Part shown: positions 1 through 5,311 of the stretch, in pieces | How positions within the stretch are numbered: the first letter of the stretch is position 1 | How the letters are laid out: each line of letters begins with the position of its first letter | Source of the DNA: M55B167 sp964406095 | Lineage (GTDB): Bacteria > Verrucomicrobiota > Kiritimatiellia > RFP12 > UBA1067 | DNA length: 37,481 bases | Direction of reading: 5' to 3' | Assembly: GCA_964406095.1 (NCBI GenBank) | Contig: CAYOQJ010000037.1 | Span: forward strand, 1-37,481 | The notes under the pieces: generated by a model | Databases searched by the model: none | The model's input: only the letters and a program-made list of their open reading frames with translations | What the model was told of the DNA's origin: nothing | Translations under genes and position numbers: made by a program

Positions 1-378
1 GGATTCATCAGACGGGTTGCCGCTTCAATGCGGACGGTCTGTCCAGATGCCCAGAAGGCTGACAGCGTGAAATCACCGGCGGCGTTCCTGCCAGTTTGCC
101 TTACATCCGGCAGCCATGGGGCTGTGGGGAGTCCGCCGTAAGTTGATGTCCATCCGGTAGTGCCGGGCAGATAGTAGAGAGTGGGGAAGTAATGAAAGGC
201 ATATAATCCTGATATCGGCGGATTGCCGGAAAAATAGACGCTGGTCAGGGCGGTGCAACCTTGGAACGCTCCGTCTCCGATGCTGCTGACGCTGTCTGGA
301 ATTGTCACGCTGGTCAGTGAGCGGCAGTTGTAGAACGCACCGCTCCTGATAGTGATGACGCTGTCGGGGATAATATAA
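1..378 (-). pseudogene. BspA-like leucine-rich repeat protein, fragment
   Basis: The reverse strand reads as leucine-rich repeats of the BspA/LRR_5 type: two successive units of the form IPDSV-x-I-x-GAF-x-C-x-LTSV, followed by a closing segment with the motif YYLPGTTGW. Proteins of this class are usually large, secreted or surface-exposed and mediate binding; no enzyme activity is expected. The reading frame runs off the left edge of the window, so the C-terminus is not seen. Upstream, the LRR similarity stops abruptly at 378/379, exactly where a dispersed 26-bp repeat begins, and no start codon or ribosome-binding site lies beyond it. I therefore read it as the 3' part of a gene whose 5' part was lost at the repeat. 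The frame itself stays open through the repeat, so an intact larger ORF cannot be fully excluded. Confidence 0.6.
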
Positions 379-404
379 GGTAAAACAGTGCCTGTCCCTA
401 ATTT
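379..404 (+). repeat. Dispersed 26-bp repeat, copy 1
   Basis: The unit starts GGTAAAACAGTG and continues CCTGTCCCTAATTT. The same sequence recurs at 3486-3511 (preceded by a partial unit at 3472-3485), at 3595-3620, and as a shortened form at 4538-4553. This copy separates the BspA-like fragment (minus strand) from a short membrane-protein-like fragment (plus strand). Short repeats of this size scattered between genes are often mobilised by REP-associated tyrosine transposases, but no transposase is seen here, so that link is inference. Confidence 0.75.
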
Positions 405-436
405 TTTAATTTTCCCTCTTCGCTCGCAAATATCTG

Positions 437-577
437 ATGGGCGAACATTGGCCCAATCCGGTCGAATGGTTTGTGCTGATTCCCATCGCGTGTTTTTCGC
501 TTTTCATGAGCTGGCAGGGTATCCGGTTAAGGGTGGCGAGTAAGAAAGCGTTTAAGTGTAAGCACTGTAACTCTTAA
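437..577 (+). pseudogene. Short membrane-protein-like fragment
   Basis: A 46-residue frame starts at ATG 437 and ends at TAA 575-577. It contains one hydrophobic segment (roughly residues 10-24, around FVLIPIACFSLFM) followed by a basic tail ending K-C-K-H-C-N-S. The tail could be half of a zinc-ribbon-like Cys pair. It looks like the C-terminus of a larger membrane protein whose front was lost at the dispersed repeat ending at 404; in this frame a TAA lies just downstream of that repeat. No family was recognised and no clear ribosome-binding site precedes the ATG. It could also be a chance frame. Confidence 0.3.
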
Positions 578-814
578 CCGACCGGCTTAACCGCAACCCT
601 TGCTCGGATACCCTTAGCCGACTTGCCACCTGCCACTTGCCACTTCACTCTGTGTCTCTGCGCCCTCCGTGTTAAATCTTTGTTAAACACCCGGCTTCGT
701 CGCACTCTTCGTGTCTTTGTGGTGAGAATTTTGGGTTGCCTGCCTGCTGGTAGCTAGGCAGGCAGAATCGATGAGCAGAAAAACCGTCGGTAAGGCTGTT
801 CGCATAATGGTGAA
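578..814. other. Gene-free stretch with low-complexity text
   Basis: No gene is supported here. The stretch holds short, slightly varied iterations (CTTGCCACCTGCCACTTGCCACTT around 606-640, in two overlapping pieces) and GTGTCTCTG / CGTGTCTTTGTGGTG type sequence around 650-725. Intergenic text of this kind recurs between genes of many environmental anaerobes. The frame called on the minus strand at 683-1021 has no recognisable protein features. Confidence 0.4.
737..764. repeat. Perfect 9-bp inverted repeat
   Basis: TGCCTGCCT at 737-745 pairs with AGGCAGGCA at 756-764 across a 10-nt loop. It is not followed by a T-run on either strand, so it is more likely a dispersed hairpin element than a Rho-independent terminator. 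Confidence 0.55.
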
Positions 815-844
815 TAATAAACGCAAATTGGCGTTCACGTCAAG
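815..844 (+). repeat. Imperfect direct repeat, left copy, flanking the AbiEii-like module
   Basis: The element begins TAATAAACGC and ends TTCACGTCAAG. A matching element lies at 1744-1772 (about 25 of 30 positions identical with one gap). The two copies enclose the two-gene nucleotidyltransferase module, as expected if it moved as a unit or if the ends share a recombination site. Confidence 0.5.
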
Positions 845-853
845 GAATATGGG

Positions 854-880
854 AGCTATTTTCGTCTTGAGAAAACAGCT
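854..880. promoter_or_regulatory. 27-bp operator-like palindrome
   Basis: AGCT-A-TTTTC, a 7-nt centre, then GAAAA-C-AGCT. Nine of ten arm positions pair; the single mismatch is 858/876. It covers the predicted -35 box of the following operon, where autorepression by a toxin-antitoxin complex would act. The binding protein is unknown. Confidence 0.4.
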
Positions 881-895
881 CAATGCTGGCATACT
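867..895 (+). promoter_or_regulatory. Promoter of the nucleotidyltransferase module
   Basis: TTGAGA at 867-872 and CATACT at 890-895 are separated by 17 bp. Transcription would start at about 902, the A of the first gene's ATG. No Shine-Dalgarno sequence precedes that ATG, so a leaderless transcript is plausible. Confidence 0.35.
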
Positions 896-901
896 ATCGC
901 C

Positions 902-1117
902 ATGACTGTGCATGAGAGATACAGAGATAATGCTGCGACGACAGCCGTCCTGATGGAGGCTGGTATCGAGTTGATGAGACAGAACATCAGGCGTTCTCAT
1001 CCCGCGTTGCCCCATGAACAAACAGAGGAACTTCTTTCATCATGGCTGTGGCGTGTGGACGACCCTATTCCGGGTGATACTGCTGGCGCTGTTCATGTCC
1101 GGGAGATGAAGCCATGA
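902..1117 (+). CDS. Small partner protein of the nucleotidyltransferase module
   Basis: A 71-residue acidic-to-neutral soluble protein with no signal peptide. It resembles small uncharacterised proteins commonly encoded just upstream of nucleotidyltransferase-fold proteins: a helical N-terminal half (around LMEAGIELMRQNIRR), a helix with LLSSWLWR, and a short tail beginning D-D-P-I-P-G-D. The last codons overlap the next gene (ATGA overlap, next start at 1114), so the two are translationally coupled. By position it is the presumed antitoxin or accessory subunit. No DNA-binding motif is evident, so that role rests on gene order only. The start lacks a Shine-Dalgarno sequence but sits where the predicted promoter would begin transcription. 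Confidence 0.7.
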   Translation: MTVHERYRDNAATTAVLMEAGIELMRQNIRRSHPALPHEQTEELLSSWLWRVDDPIPGDTAGAVHVREMKP

Positions 1118-1722
1118 ACCGGATCGAGGCGTTGTTGCGCCAAATTGCAACACTGCTCGAAAACCGACATCAGTCCTGGGCACTGATTGGCGGATTGGCA
1201 GTCTCCGTACGCTCAGAACCGCGCTTTACACGCGACTTGGATATTGCAGTGGCTGTGGCCGATGACACATCTGCGGAAAACTTAGTCAACAGTTTGAGCG
1301 TGGCAGGCTTTCGTGCCGTTGCAACGGTTGAACAGGATGCGACCCAGCGCCTATCGACCGCACGACTGGTCCCTTTGGGAGAGAGACCGCATGGCTTGAT
1401 GCTTGATCTCCTTTTTGCCTCCTCAGGGATAGAAGCAGAAATCTGCGCAGAAGCAGAGATGCTTCATGTCTTTCAACAGTGCGTGATTCCAGTTGCCCGC
1501 ATACATCATCTGATTGCGCTCAAAGCATTGGCGCGCGACGATCGCACACGTCCACAAGATGCCGCTGATCTTCGCCATTTAATTGCTGTTGCTGACGAAG
1601 CCGATCTTAAGGCGGCATGCGATGCCGCGCGTTTAATCGAGATGAGAGGATTCAACCGCGCACGCAATCTCGTCGAGGCTGTCATGCAGGCTTGGCATGA
1701 ATTTCGAATCATCCCCTCGTGA
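1114..1722 (+). CDS. Nucleotidyltransferase, AbiEii/AbiGii toxin family
   Basis: A 202-residue protein with the nucleotidyltransferase fold signature near the N-terminus: the G-G of ALIGGLAV (residues 25-30 region) followed by the metal-binding pair D-L-D-I (about residues 42-44) and a later D in the strand LMLDLLF. Members of this family transfer nucleotides to targets such as tRNA and act as type IV toxin-antitoxin toxins or as phage abortive-infection proteins. It overlaps the upstream small gene by 4 bp. The frame is intact to a normal stop and both Asp of the D-x-D motif are present, so the enzyme should be active. Unlike classical AbiE, the partner is not a recognisable transcriptional regulator. 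A housekeeping nucleotidyltransferase role is possible but less likely in this island context. Confidence 0.75.
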   Translation: MNRIEALLRQIATLLENRHQSWALIGGLAVSVRSEPRFTRDLDIAVAVADDTSAENLVNSLSVAGFRAVATVEQDATQRLSTARLVPLGERPHGLMLDLLFASSGIEAEICAEAEMLHVFQQCVIPVARIHHLIALKALARDDRTRPQDAADLRHLIAVADEADLKAACDAARLIEMRGFNRARNLVEAVMQAWHEFRIIPS

Positions 1723-1743
1723 TTCTTTCGTTCGCAAAGTGGT

Positions 1744-1772
1744 TAATAAACGCCGTTTGCATTCACGTCAAG
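1744..1772 (+). repeat. Imperfect direct repeat, right copy
   Basis: Matches the element at 815-844: shared TAATAAACGC at the start and TTCACGTCAAG at the end, with a diverged centre. It begins 21 bp after the toxin stop codon. Confidence 0.5.
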
Positions 1773-1810
1773 ACAGATGTCATGGCCATGGCCTTCTAAA
1801 TCTCATTGCA

Positions 1811-1852
1811 AAAACCGCAAAAAGATTGCGCGGCTTTTGCGGTAGCGGTTTT
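1811..1852. repeat. Alternative hairpin (possible terminator)
   Basis: ACCGCAAAA at 1814-1822 is complementary to TTTTGCGGT at 1835-1843. The overlapping AAAACCGC at 1811-1818 is also complementary to GCGGTTTT at 1845-1852, so two mutually exclusive stems can form. Only a short T-run (1849-1852) follows, so termination of the upstream operon is possible but weak. Confidence 0.4.
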
Positions 1853-1985
1853 CGATGAACCGTGAAGAACTGGAATTCGGGGTTTATTGAATATGAAAAG
1901 AAAACGTGAATCGTTAGTCATCTATTTATTCATTATCTATTCATTATTTTAAAAAATATACTTTATTTTTCTTTAAATCAACGAG

Positions 1986-2001
1986 TTGTAAATGATACAA
2001 T
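1986..2001 (+). promoter_or_regulatory. Palindrome overlapping a -10 box upstream of the HipA-like gene
   Basis: TTGTA-AATGA-TACAA (1986-2000) is a perfect palindrome with a 5-nt centre. Its right arm forms an extended -10 (TG-A-TACAAT, hexamer 1996-2001). Initiation would fall at about 2008, the ATG itself, and there is no Shine-Dalgarno sequence, suggesting a leaderless mRNA. The position fits autorepression by the winged helix of the encoded protein. The -35 is poor, in an AT-rich tract. Confidence 0.4.
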
Positions 2002-2007
2002 CTATTC

Positions 2008-3387
2008 ATGAACAGGATAAATGAACACCTTTTGAGTTACCTTGGAAGCCACGGAGCCTGTACCGCATCAGAGTTGTCGGCGGCGATGAAAATCAGTCAG
2101 CCGACACTATCACGCGCTCTCACCTCTTTGGGACCGCAGCGCGTTCTGCGGATTTGTCGCGCGAGGGCTACCCGCTATGCGCGGCGTAGTGAACGCCCCG
2201 GGAATGAATGCCCGCTCTATCTGATTGACGAGTCCGGTCAGGCCGTTCATTTAGGCGTTTTGTATGAGCTTAGCCGAGGGGAGTGGCATTTTCAGCAGGG
2301 CTCCCCGTGGAAATCCCTGCGGGGTGATGTATTCAGGGACGGGTTATACCCCGGGCTGCCGTGGTTTTTACAGGACATGCGACCGTGCGGTTTTTTGGGG
2401 AGATGTTTTGCGCATTCGCATGCTCAGGCACTTCAAGCTTCACGCAATCCTGCGGATTGGTCAGATGCTTGTGTTCTGGAAGCACTGCGCCGTTTTGGTC
2501 AGGATATGCTCGGGGCTTTGATTGTCGGACGGGACATGCTGGAGCAGGTCCGCTGTTTAGCGGATCACGAACGTGAGTCACTCTCGGCAACAGAGATCCC
2601 TCAGGCATATCCGCAGAGGGCAGTCCAAGTACTTGCAGGTGAATGGCCTGGGTCATCAGCGGCTGGCGAACAGCCGAAATTCACGGCAACGGTTATTGGA
2701 TCTGACGGTGAAATCCGTCATGTGCTGGTGAAATTCAGCGGGGATATGAAACTGCCCGAATCCCGGCGCTGGTCTGACCTCCTGCGGGCTGAGAATCTGG
2801 CCAATCGAGTGCTCTCTGAAGAGGGGCTGCGCTGTGCGCGGAGCAGGATTATCTGTTCTGCGGGGCGAACTTTTTTGGAATCGGATCGTTTTGATCGCTG
2901 CGGTACTGCGGGCCGTCGGGCGGTTGTCTCACTGGAGGCGTTGGATGCTGCTTACGTGGGGGTCAAGGGTCTGCCTTGGAATCGAGCTGCCGTCGCGCTG
3001 CGGGATGCCGGTTGGCTCAGTGCCGCAGATGCGGAACACCTGACCTTGCTCTGGTGGTTTGGTCTGTTGACTGGCAATACCGATATGCACTATGGCAACG
3101 TTGCTTTCTATCTTGATCCGAATCCGCCCCTGCGGCTTGCTCCTCTGTACGATATGGTGCCGATGTTCTATCGGCCCGGTTTTGAGGGAAAGCTTCCTTC
3201 CGATGCCCTGAAATTGGCGCCTCCGCCGCCCGAAGAGCTTCCAGTCTGGCGCGTTGCCGCTGATTCAGCACGGAAATATTGGGAGCAGATAGCTCATGAT
3301 CATGATTTTTCCTCCGATTTCAGGGATATCGCCGCGAAGAACCGAGCAGAAGTGTCCGCAGTTATTGAACGGGGGGCGCAGCTCTGA
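2008..3387 (+). CDS. yjjJ: HipA-family kinase toxin, YjjJ-like with N-terminal winged helix
   Basis: A 459-residue protein. Residues 1-60 form a winged-helix DNA-binding domain (helix-turn-helix around ASELSAAMKISQPTLSRAL). The rest is a HipA-type Ser/Thr kinase fold. Visible landmarks are a glycine-rich loop A-G-E-Q-P-K-F (219-225), the ATP lysine in LVKFSG (K242), S/D-RFDR after a Glu, the catalytic loop G-N-T-D-M-H-Y-G-N (D359, N364) and the metal-binding D-M-V-P (D382). Length and layout match E. coli YjjJ, where HTH and kinase are on one chain, rather than HipA with a separate HipB. No hipB-like gene lies next to it, so the fused HTH probably supplies DNA binding. Kinase residues are all in place, so the protein should be active. 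The start at 2008 is the only ATG that includes the whole HTH. Confidence 0.85.
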   Translation: MNRINEHLLSYLGSHGACTASELSAAMKISQPTLSRALTSLGPQRVLRICRARATRYARRSERPGNECPLYLIDESGQAVHLGVLYELSRGEWHFQQGSPWKSLRGDVFRDGLYPGLPWFLQDMRPCGFLGRCFAHSHAQALQASRNPADWSDACVLEALRRFGQDMLGALIVGRDMLEQVRCLADHERESLSATEIPQAYPQRAVQVLAGEWPGSSAAGEQPKFTATVIGSDGEIRHVLVKFSGDMKLPESRRWSDLLRAENLANRVLSEEGLRCARSRIICSAGRTFLESDRFDRCGTAGRRAVVSLEALDAAYVGVKGLPWNRAAVALRDAGWLSAADAEHLTLLWWFGLLTGNTDMHYGNVAFYLDPNPPLRLAPLYDMVPMFYRPGFEGKLPSDALKLAPPPPEELPVWRVAADSARKYWEQIAHDHDFSSDFRDIAAKNRAEVSAVIERGAQL

Positions 3388-3471
3388 TTTGTTTGCCGGG
3401 AAGTGTCTGATGCCCTGAAGGTGACGAACATGACGCTGGATGTCACAGAGCTGGCATCGCTCGCCAGGGAG

Positions 3472-3511
3472 GGTAAAACAGTGCCGGTAAAAAAGTGCCT
3501 GTCCCTAATTT
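3472..3511 (+). repeat. Dispersed repeat, copy 2 (partial plus full unit in tandem)
   Basis: A 14-bp partial unit (3472-3485) is followed directly by a complete unit (3486-3511) that differs from copy 1 by one base (AAAAAAGTG instead of AAAACAGTG). The tandem arrangement suggests stepwise insertion or slippage. Confidence 0.75.
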
Positions 3512-3594
3512 CCTAATTTCTCCCGGGCCGTTCAAGGCGACGAATGTCACAGCCCTGTGGAAGGTGACCTGCACGGATACGGAGGTGCGGCTGG

Positions 3595-3620
3595 GGTAAA
3601 ACAGTGCCTGTCCCTAATTT
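3595..3620 (+). repeat. Dispersed repeat, copy 3
   Basis: Identical to copy 1 over the 26-bp unit. It follows a short plus-strand coding remnant whose similarity appears to end at the repeat boundary. Confidence 0.75.
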
Positions 3621-3655
3621 CGATTCTGTCAGAAATTATTTTCTGTCCCTCAACG

Positions 3656-3823
3656 TTACAAATCACGGGCGGCGGCACACCGTACCGTGCATTTGTTTTG
3701 TTCGCTCACTTTGTCTTTACTTCTTTTTTGATAGTATTTAACTAGTTTGTGAGCGTCAAAATCACATTTTTTTGAAATGTTCTCTCTGGCATGCCAGATT
3801 CTTTCAAGTGTAGTATCAATCAT
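3656..3823 (-). CDS. Small protein coupled to a PIN-domain gene
   Basis: A 55-residue basic protein (start ATG 3823-3821). I chose this start over an upstream in-frame ATG at 3841 because a strong GGAGG lies 8 nt before it and because it overlaps the stop of the PIN gene by one base (TGATG), a typical coupling. The N-terminal half (MIDTTLERIWHARENISK) resembles small proteins that commonly accompany PIN-domain genes of the VapC superfamily. The lysine-rich middle and the tail with Cys residues are unremarkable; the tail may be diverged or foreign sequence. Its role is inferred only from position: probable antitoxin or accessory partner. With the PIN gene frameshifted it may be an orphan. Confidence 0.6.
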   Translation of the reverse strand: MIDTTLERIWHARENISKKCDFDAHKLVKYYQKRSKDKVSEQNKCTVRCAAARDL

Positions 3824-4295
3824 CACTCTTCCTCCTTGCATAATGCCATTAAAGTTATTAATGAGGGAATGAACAATCCTAATCTCGTGTTGATGATCCG
3901 GATATGTTCAAATTTGTTTGCATTTGCAATATGTTTGCAATTCCATGTCAGTAAGAAGTCACATTTGTGATAAGAGCAAAGAGCAAGGTGTAACGCATCA
4001 CCAACTCTGTCTTGCGGCATCAGTTTGTGTTCAACATATGTTTCAATTATATCTGCAATCTCATCAGTGATATCCAAGCGTATTATGCCATCCATTAAAC
4101 CAATTGCATCCTTCTGCGTAGGATATGAGCCGTCCTCCAATTCAGCAATAACACCTTCGCTTGTGACCACATTATAGATGCCTGAATACTCAGACCACCA
4201 CGCTCGTGTCCAGTTCCTCATAGCCACAAATTCCGGCTCACTACGTGTCTCATAGTAGTAAGACGGGATGGAGTCTCTATATACACCGTTTTCAT
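3823..4295 (-). pseudogene. PIN-domain (VapC-like) nuclease gene with a frameshift near its start
   Basis: The main frame (134 residues from an internal ATG at 4227) is a PIN domain: it contains DALHLALCSYHKCDFLLTWN and ends in the usual I-I-N-T-R-L-G style. The N-terminal part is missing from this frame. Reading upstream, ATG 4295 gives M-K-T-V-Y-I-E-T, the normal start of these proteins with the first acidic metal ligand. Continuation into P-S-Y-Y-Y-E-T-R-S-E-P-E-F then requires one extra base near 4270-4272. A single-base deletion therefore separates the first active-site acidic residue from the rest. PIN enzymes need three to four clustered acidic residues for RNA cleavage, so the internal-start product should be inactive. 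A sequencing error or programmed frameshift would give the same picture. Confidence 0.65.
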
Positions 4296-4384
4296 GCCAT
4301 TATTTTAGTATATGCTTATTATTCTTTCAAGTAGCGAACGTCTGCCATGACGCGCGAGGGATGGTGCAGAGCGACAGCGGCGCG

Positions 4385-4531
4385 CTATTCCTCGTCGCTG
4401 TCGATGGCTTTGTTGGGCTCGTATTTCTCCCGTTCTTCAAGGAGCATCATCTGTTGCGATGGTTCGGAATTCGGGAGTCCGTACATGGATTCTACTTCGT
4501 CCTCAAACTTCTCCACTGCATTCTCATGATG
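4385..4531 (-). pseudogene. Acidic C-terminal gene remnant
   Basis: On the minus strand a 48-codon frame ends in TAG (4387-4385). It contains ENAVEKFEDEVESMYGLP and ends in the acidic tail A-I-D-S-D-E-E. Composition and lack of repeats look like real coding sequence, but there is no start: the frame enters from the edge of the shortened repeat copy at 4538-4553. It is probably the 3' end of a gene cut at that repeat. Family not recognised. The plus-strand frame at 4268-4612 covering the same bases looks like an antisense shadow. Confidence 0.35.
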
Positions 4532-4537
4532 CGAACA

Positions 4538-4553
4538 GAAACAGTGCCTGTCC
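4538..4553 (+). repeat. Dispersed repeat, copy 4 (shortened)
   Basis: Only the core GAAACAGTGCCTGTCC remains. It sits between the minus-strand acidic remnant (ending at 4531) and the RelE-like toxin, whose detectable similarity starts at 4554. Both genes thus appear to have been cut at this point. Confidence 0.6.
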
Positions 4554-4616
4554 TATCCGACAAATGCGGAAAGAAACCCTGTTCAGGAGCATCCGGATAC
4601 TCTGTCAGATAAACGG

Positions 4617-4886
4617 GTGGCTAAAATTGCCTGGATTCTGAAACTGGTGCGAGAGATTGATAATGTGCCCTCAAATTACTTTAAGAAACTGATCAATACC
4701 GATGACATTTGGGAGGTAAGAGTTGGTGTTGGAGGTAGCACTTTTCGACTTCTTGGATTCTTTTGCGGCAAGGAGCTTATTGTCTTAACCAACTCATTTC
4801 AAAAAAAGAGTCAAAAAACGCCAGCGGACGCGATTAAACTGGCCGAAAAGTGCAAACGTGACTATTTAACAAACGTGACTATTTAA
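4617..4886 (+). pseudogene. RelE/HigB-type toxin (phage Gp49-like), damaged at both ends
   Basis: The 89-residue frame from GTG 4617 is a RelE-superfamily mRNA interferase of the Gp49-like group: YFKKLINTDDIWEVRV, then R-L-L-G-F-F, then L-I-V-L-T-N-S-F-Q-K-K-S-Q-K-T-P. Similarity continues in frame upstream of the GTG to about 4554 (N-A-E-R-N-P-V-Q-E-H-P-D-T-L-S-D-K), but no start codon is available there because a dispersed repeat (4538-4553) replaces the first few codons. At the 3' end a perfect 17-bp tandem duplication shifts the frame, changing the expected ending after K-R-D-Y-L-T to N-V-T-I. No ribosome-binding site precedes the GTG. I expect little or no active toxin. Confidence 0.65.
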
Positions 4887-4887
4887 C
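4854..4887 (+). repeat. 17-bp perfect tandem duplication
   Basis: AAACGTGACTATTTAAC occurs at 4854-4870 and again at 4871-4887. Removing one copy restores a longer natural ending for the toxin frame (R-S then TAA), so the duplication is probably a recent mutation. Confidence 0.85.
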
Positions 4888-4902
4888 GAGAAGTTAACGA
4901 TT

Positions 4903-5094
4903 ATGGATGATTTAGATAAATATATTGAGAACAGAAAAAAGAAAAGCCCGGCTTTTGCAAAAAACTTCGATAAAGGGTATGAGCAATTTAAAATTGGAGT
5001 TCTTCTCAAACAGGCGCGTCAGGAAGCGGGTTTGACTCAGGAGCAAGTTGCTGAACGATTGATTGCAAATAATCGAAGCAGCTACTTGACTTAA
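4903..5094 (+). pseudogene. HigA-type Xre-family antitoxin, truncated in its HTH
   Basis: A 63-residue product, 16 bp after the toxin. The N-terminal part (D-D-L-D-K-Y-I-E-N-R, S-P-A-F-A-K-N-F-D-K-G-Y) is typical of antitoxins that pair with Gp49-like toxins, followed by the start of an Xre helix-turn-helix (LLKQARQEAGLTQEQVAERL). Full-length relatives run about 30-40 residues further through the recognition helix and a C-terminal strand. Here the frame changes after A-E-R-L to I-A-N-N-R-S-S-Y-L-T and stops. The recognition helix is missing, so DNA binding should be lost, although the N-terminal toxin-binding part could remain. A GAGAAG sequence serves as a possible ribosome-binding site. Confidence 0.7.
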
Positions 5095-5311
5095 GGCTTA
5101 ATTCTAAATATCATGAGTGCTTTGACTGAGTTAGGGCTGATTTGTGGTCGAAACTGAGAAGGGCTGAATGTTGCGTGGCGGAGTGGCGGTTGTTTTGTTC
5201 AGTTGATTTGAAAGGGACGGTACGCTGGCGACGTTTAATTGTAATAAGCGTTATCTTCTATTTTTGGGTTTGACCCCCACGCGTTTTTGGCCCACCCCGG
5301 ACGAATTTATT
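5095..5311 (+). other. Non-coding stretch upstream of carA
   Basis: No gene is supported. The missing C-terminal half of the truncated antitoxin was not found in any frame here. An in-frame TTG at 5264 would extend CarA by 16 residues (G-L-T-P-T-R-F-W...) that have no counterpart in CarA proteins, so I treat it as untranslated. No convincing promoter or pyrimidine-responsive attenuator was seen. Confidence 0.4.

Larger units (their letters stand above)
3388..3655 (+). other. Gene remnants and repeats
   Basis: No intact gene is seen. Two short plus-strand frames separated by repeat copies look like protein debris: 3401-3471 (containing ALKVTNMTLDVTELASL) and about 3525-3594 (containing FKATNVTALWKVTCTD). 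Both share the pattern K-x-T-N-x-T, so they could derive from one duplicated or related source. The parent family was not recognised. Each ends where a copy of the 26-bp dispersed repeat begins. Confidence 0.35.

Noticed and set aside
683..1021. 112-residue frame on the minus strand
   Set aside because: Overlaps the promoter and first gene of the nucleotidyltransferase module; composition is not protein-like.
4268..4612. 114-residue frame on the plus strand
   Set aside because: Runs antisense to the start of the PIN gene and the acidic remnant, and through a repeat copy; cysteine-rich with no family resemblance.
5264..5311. Upstream TTG start for carA
   Set aside because: The 16 added residues do not resemble CarA proteins, which begin close to the strand A-L-A-D-G-T.
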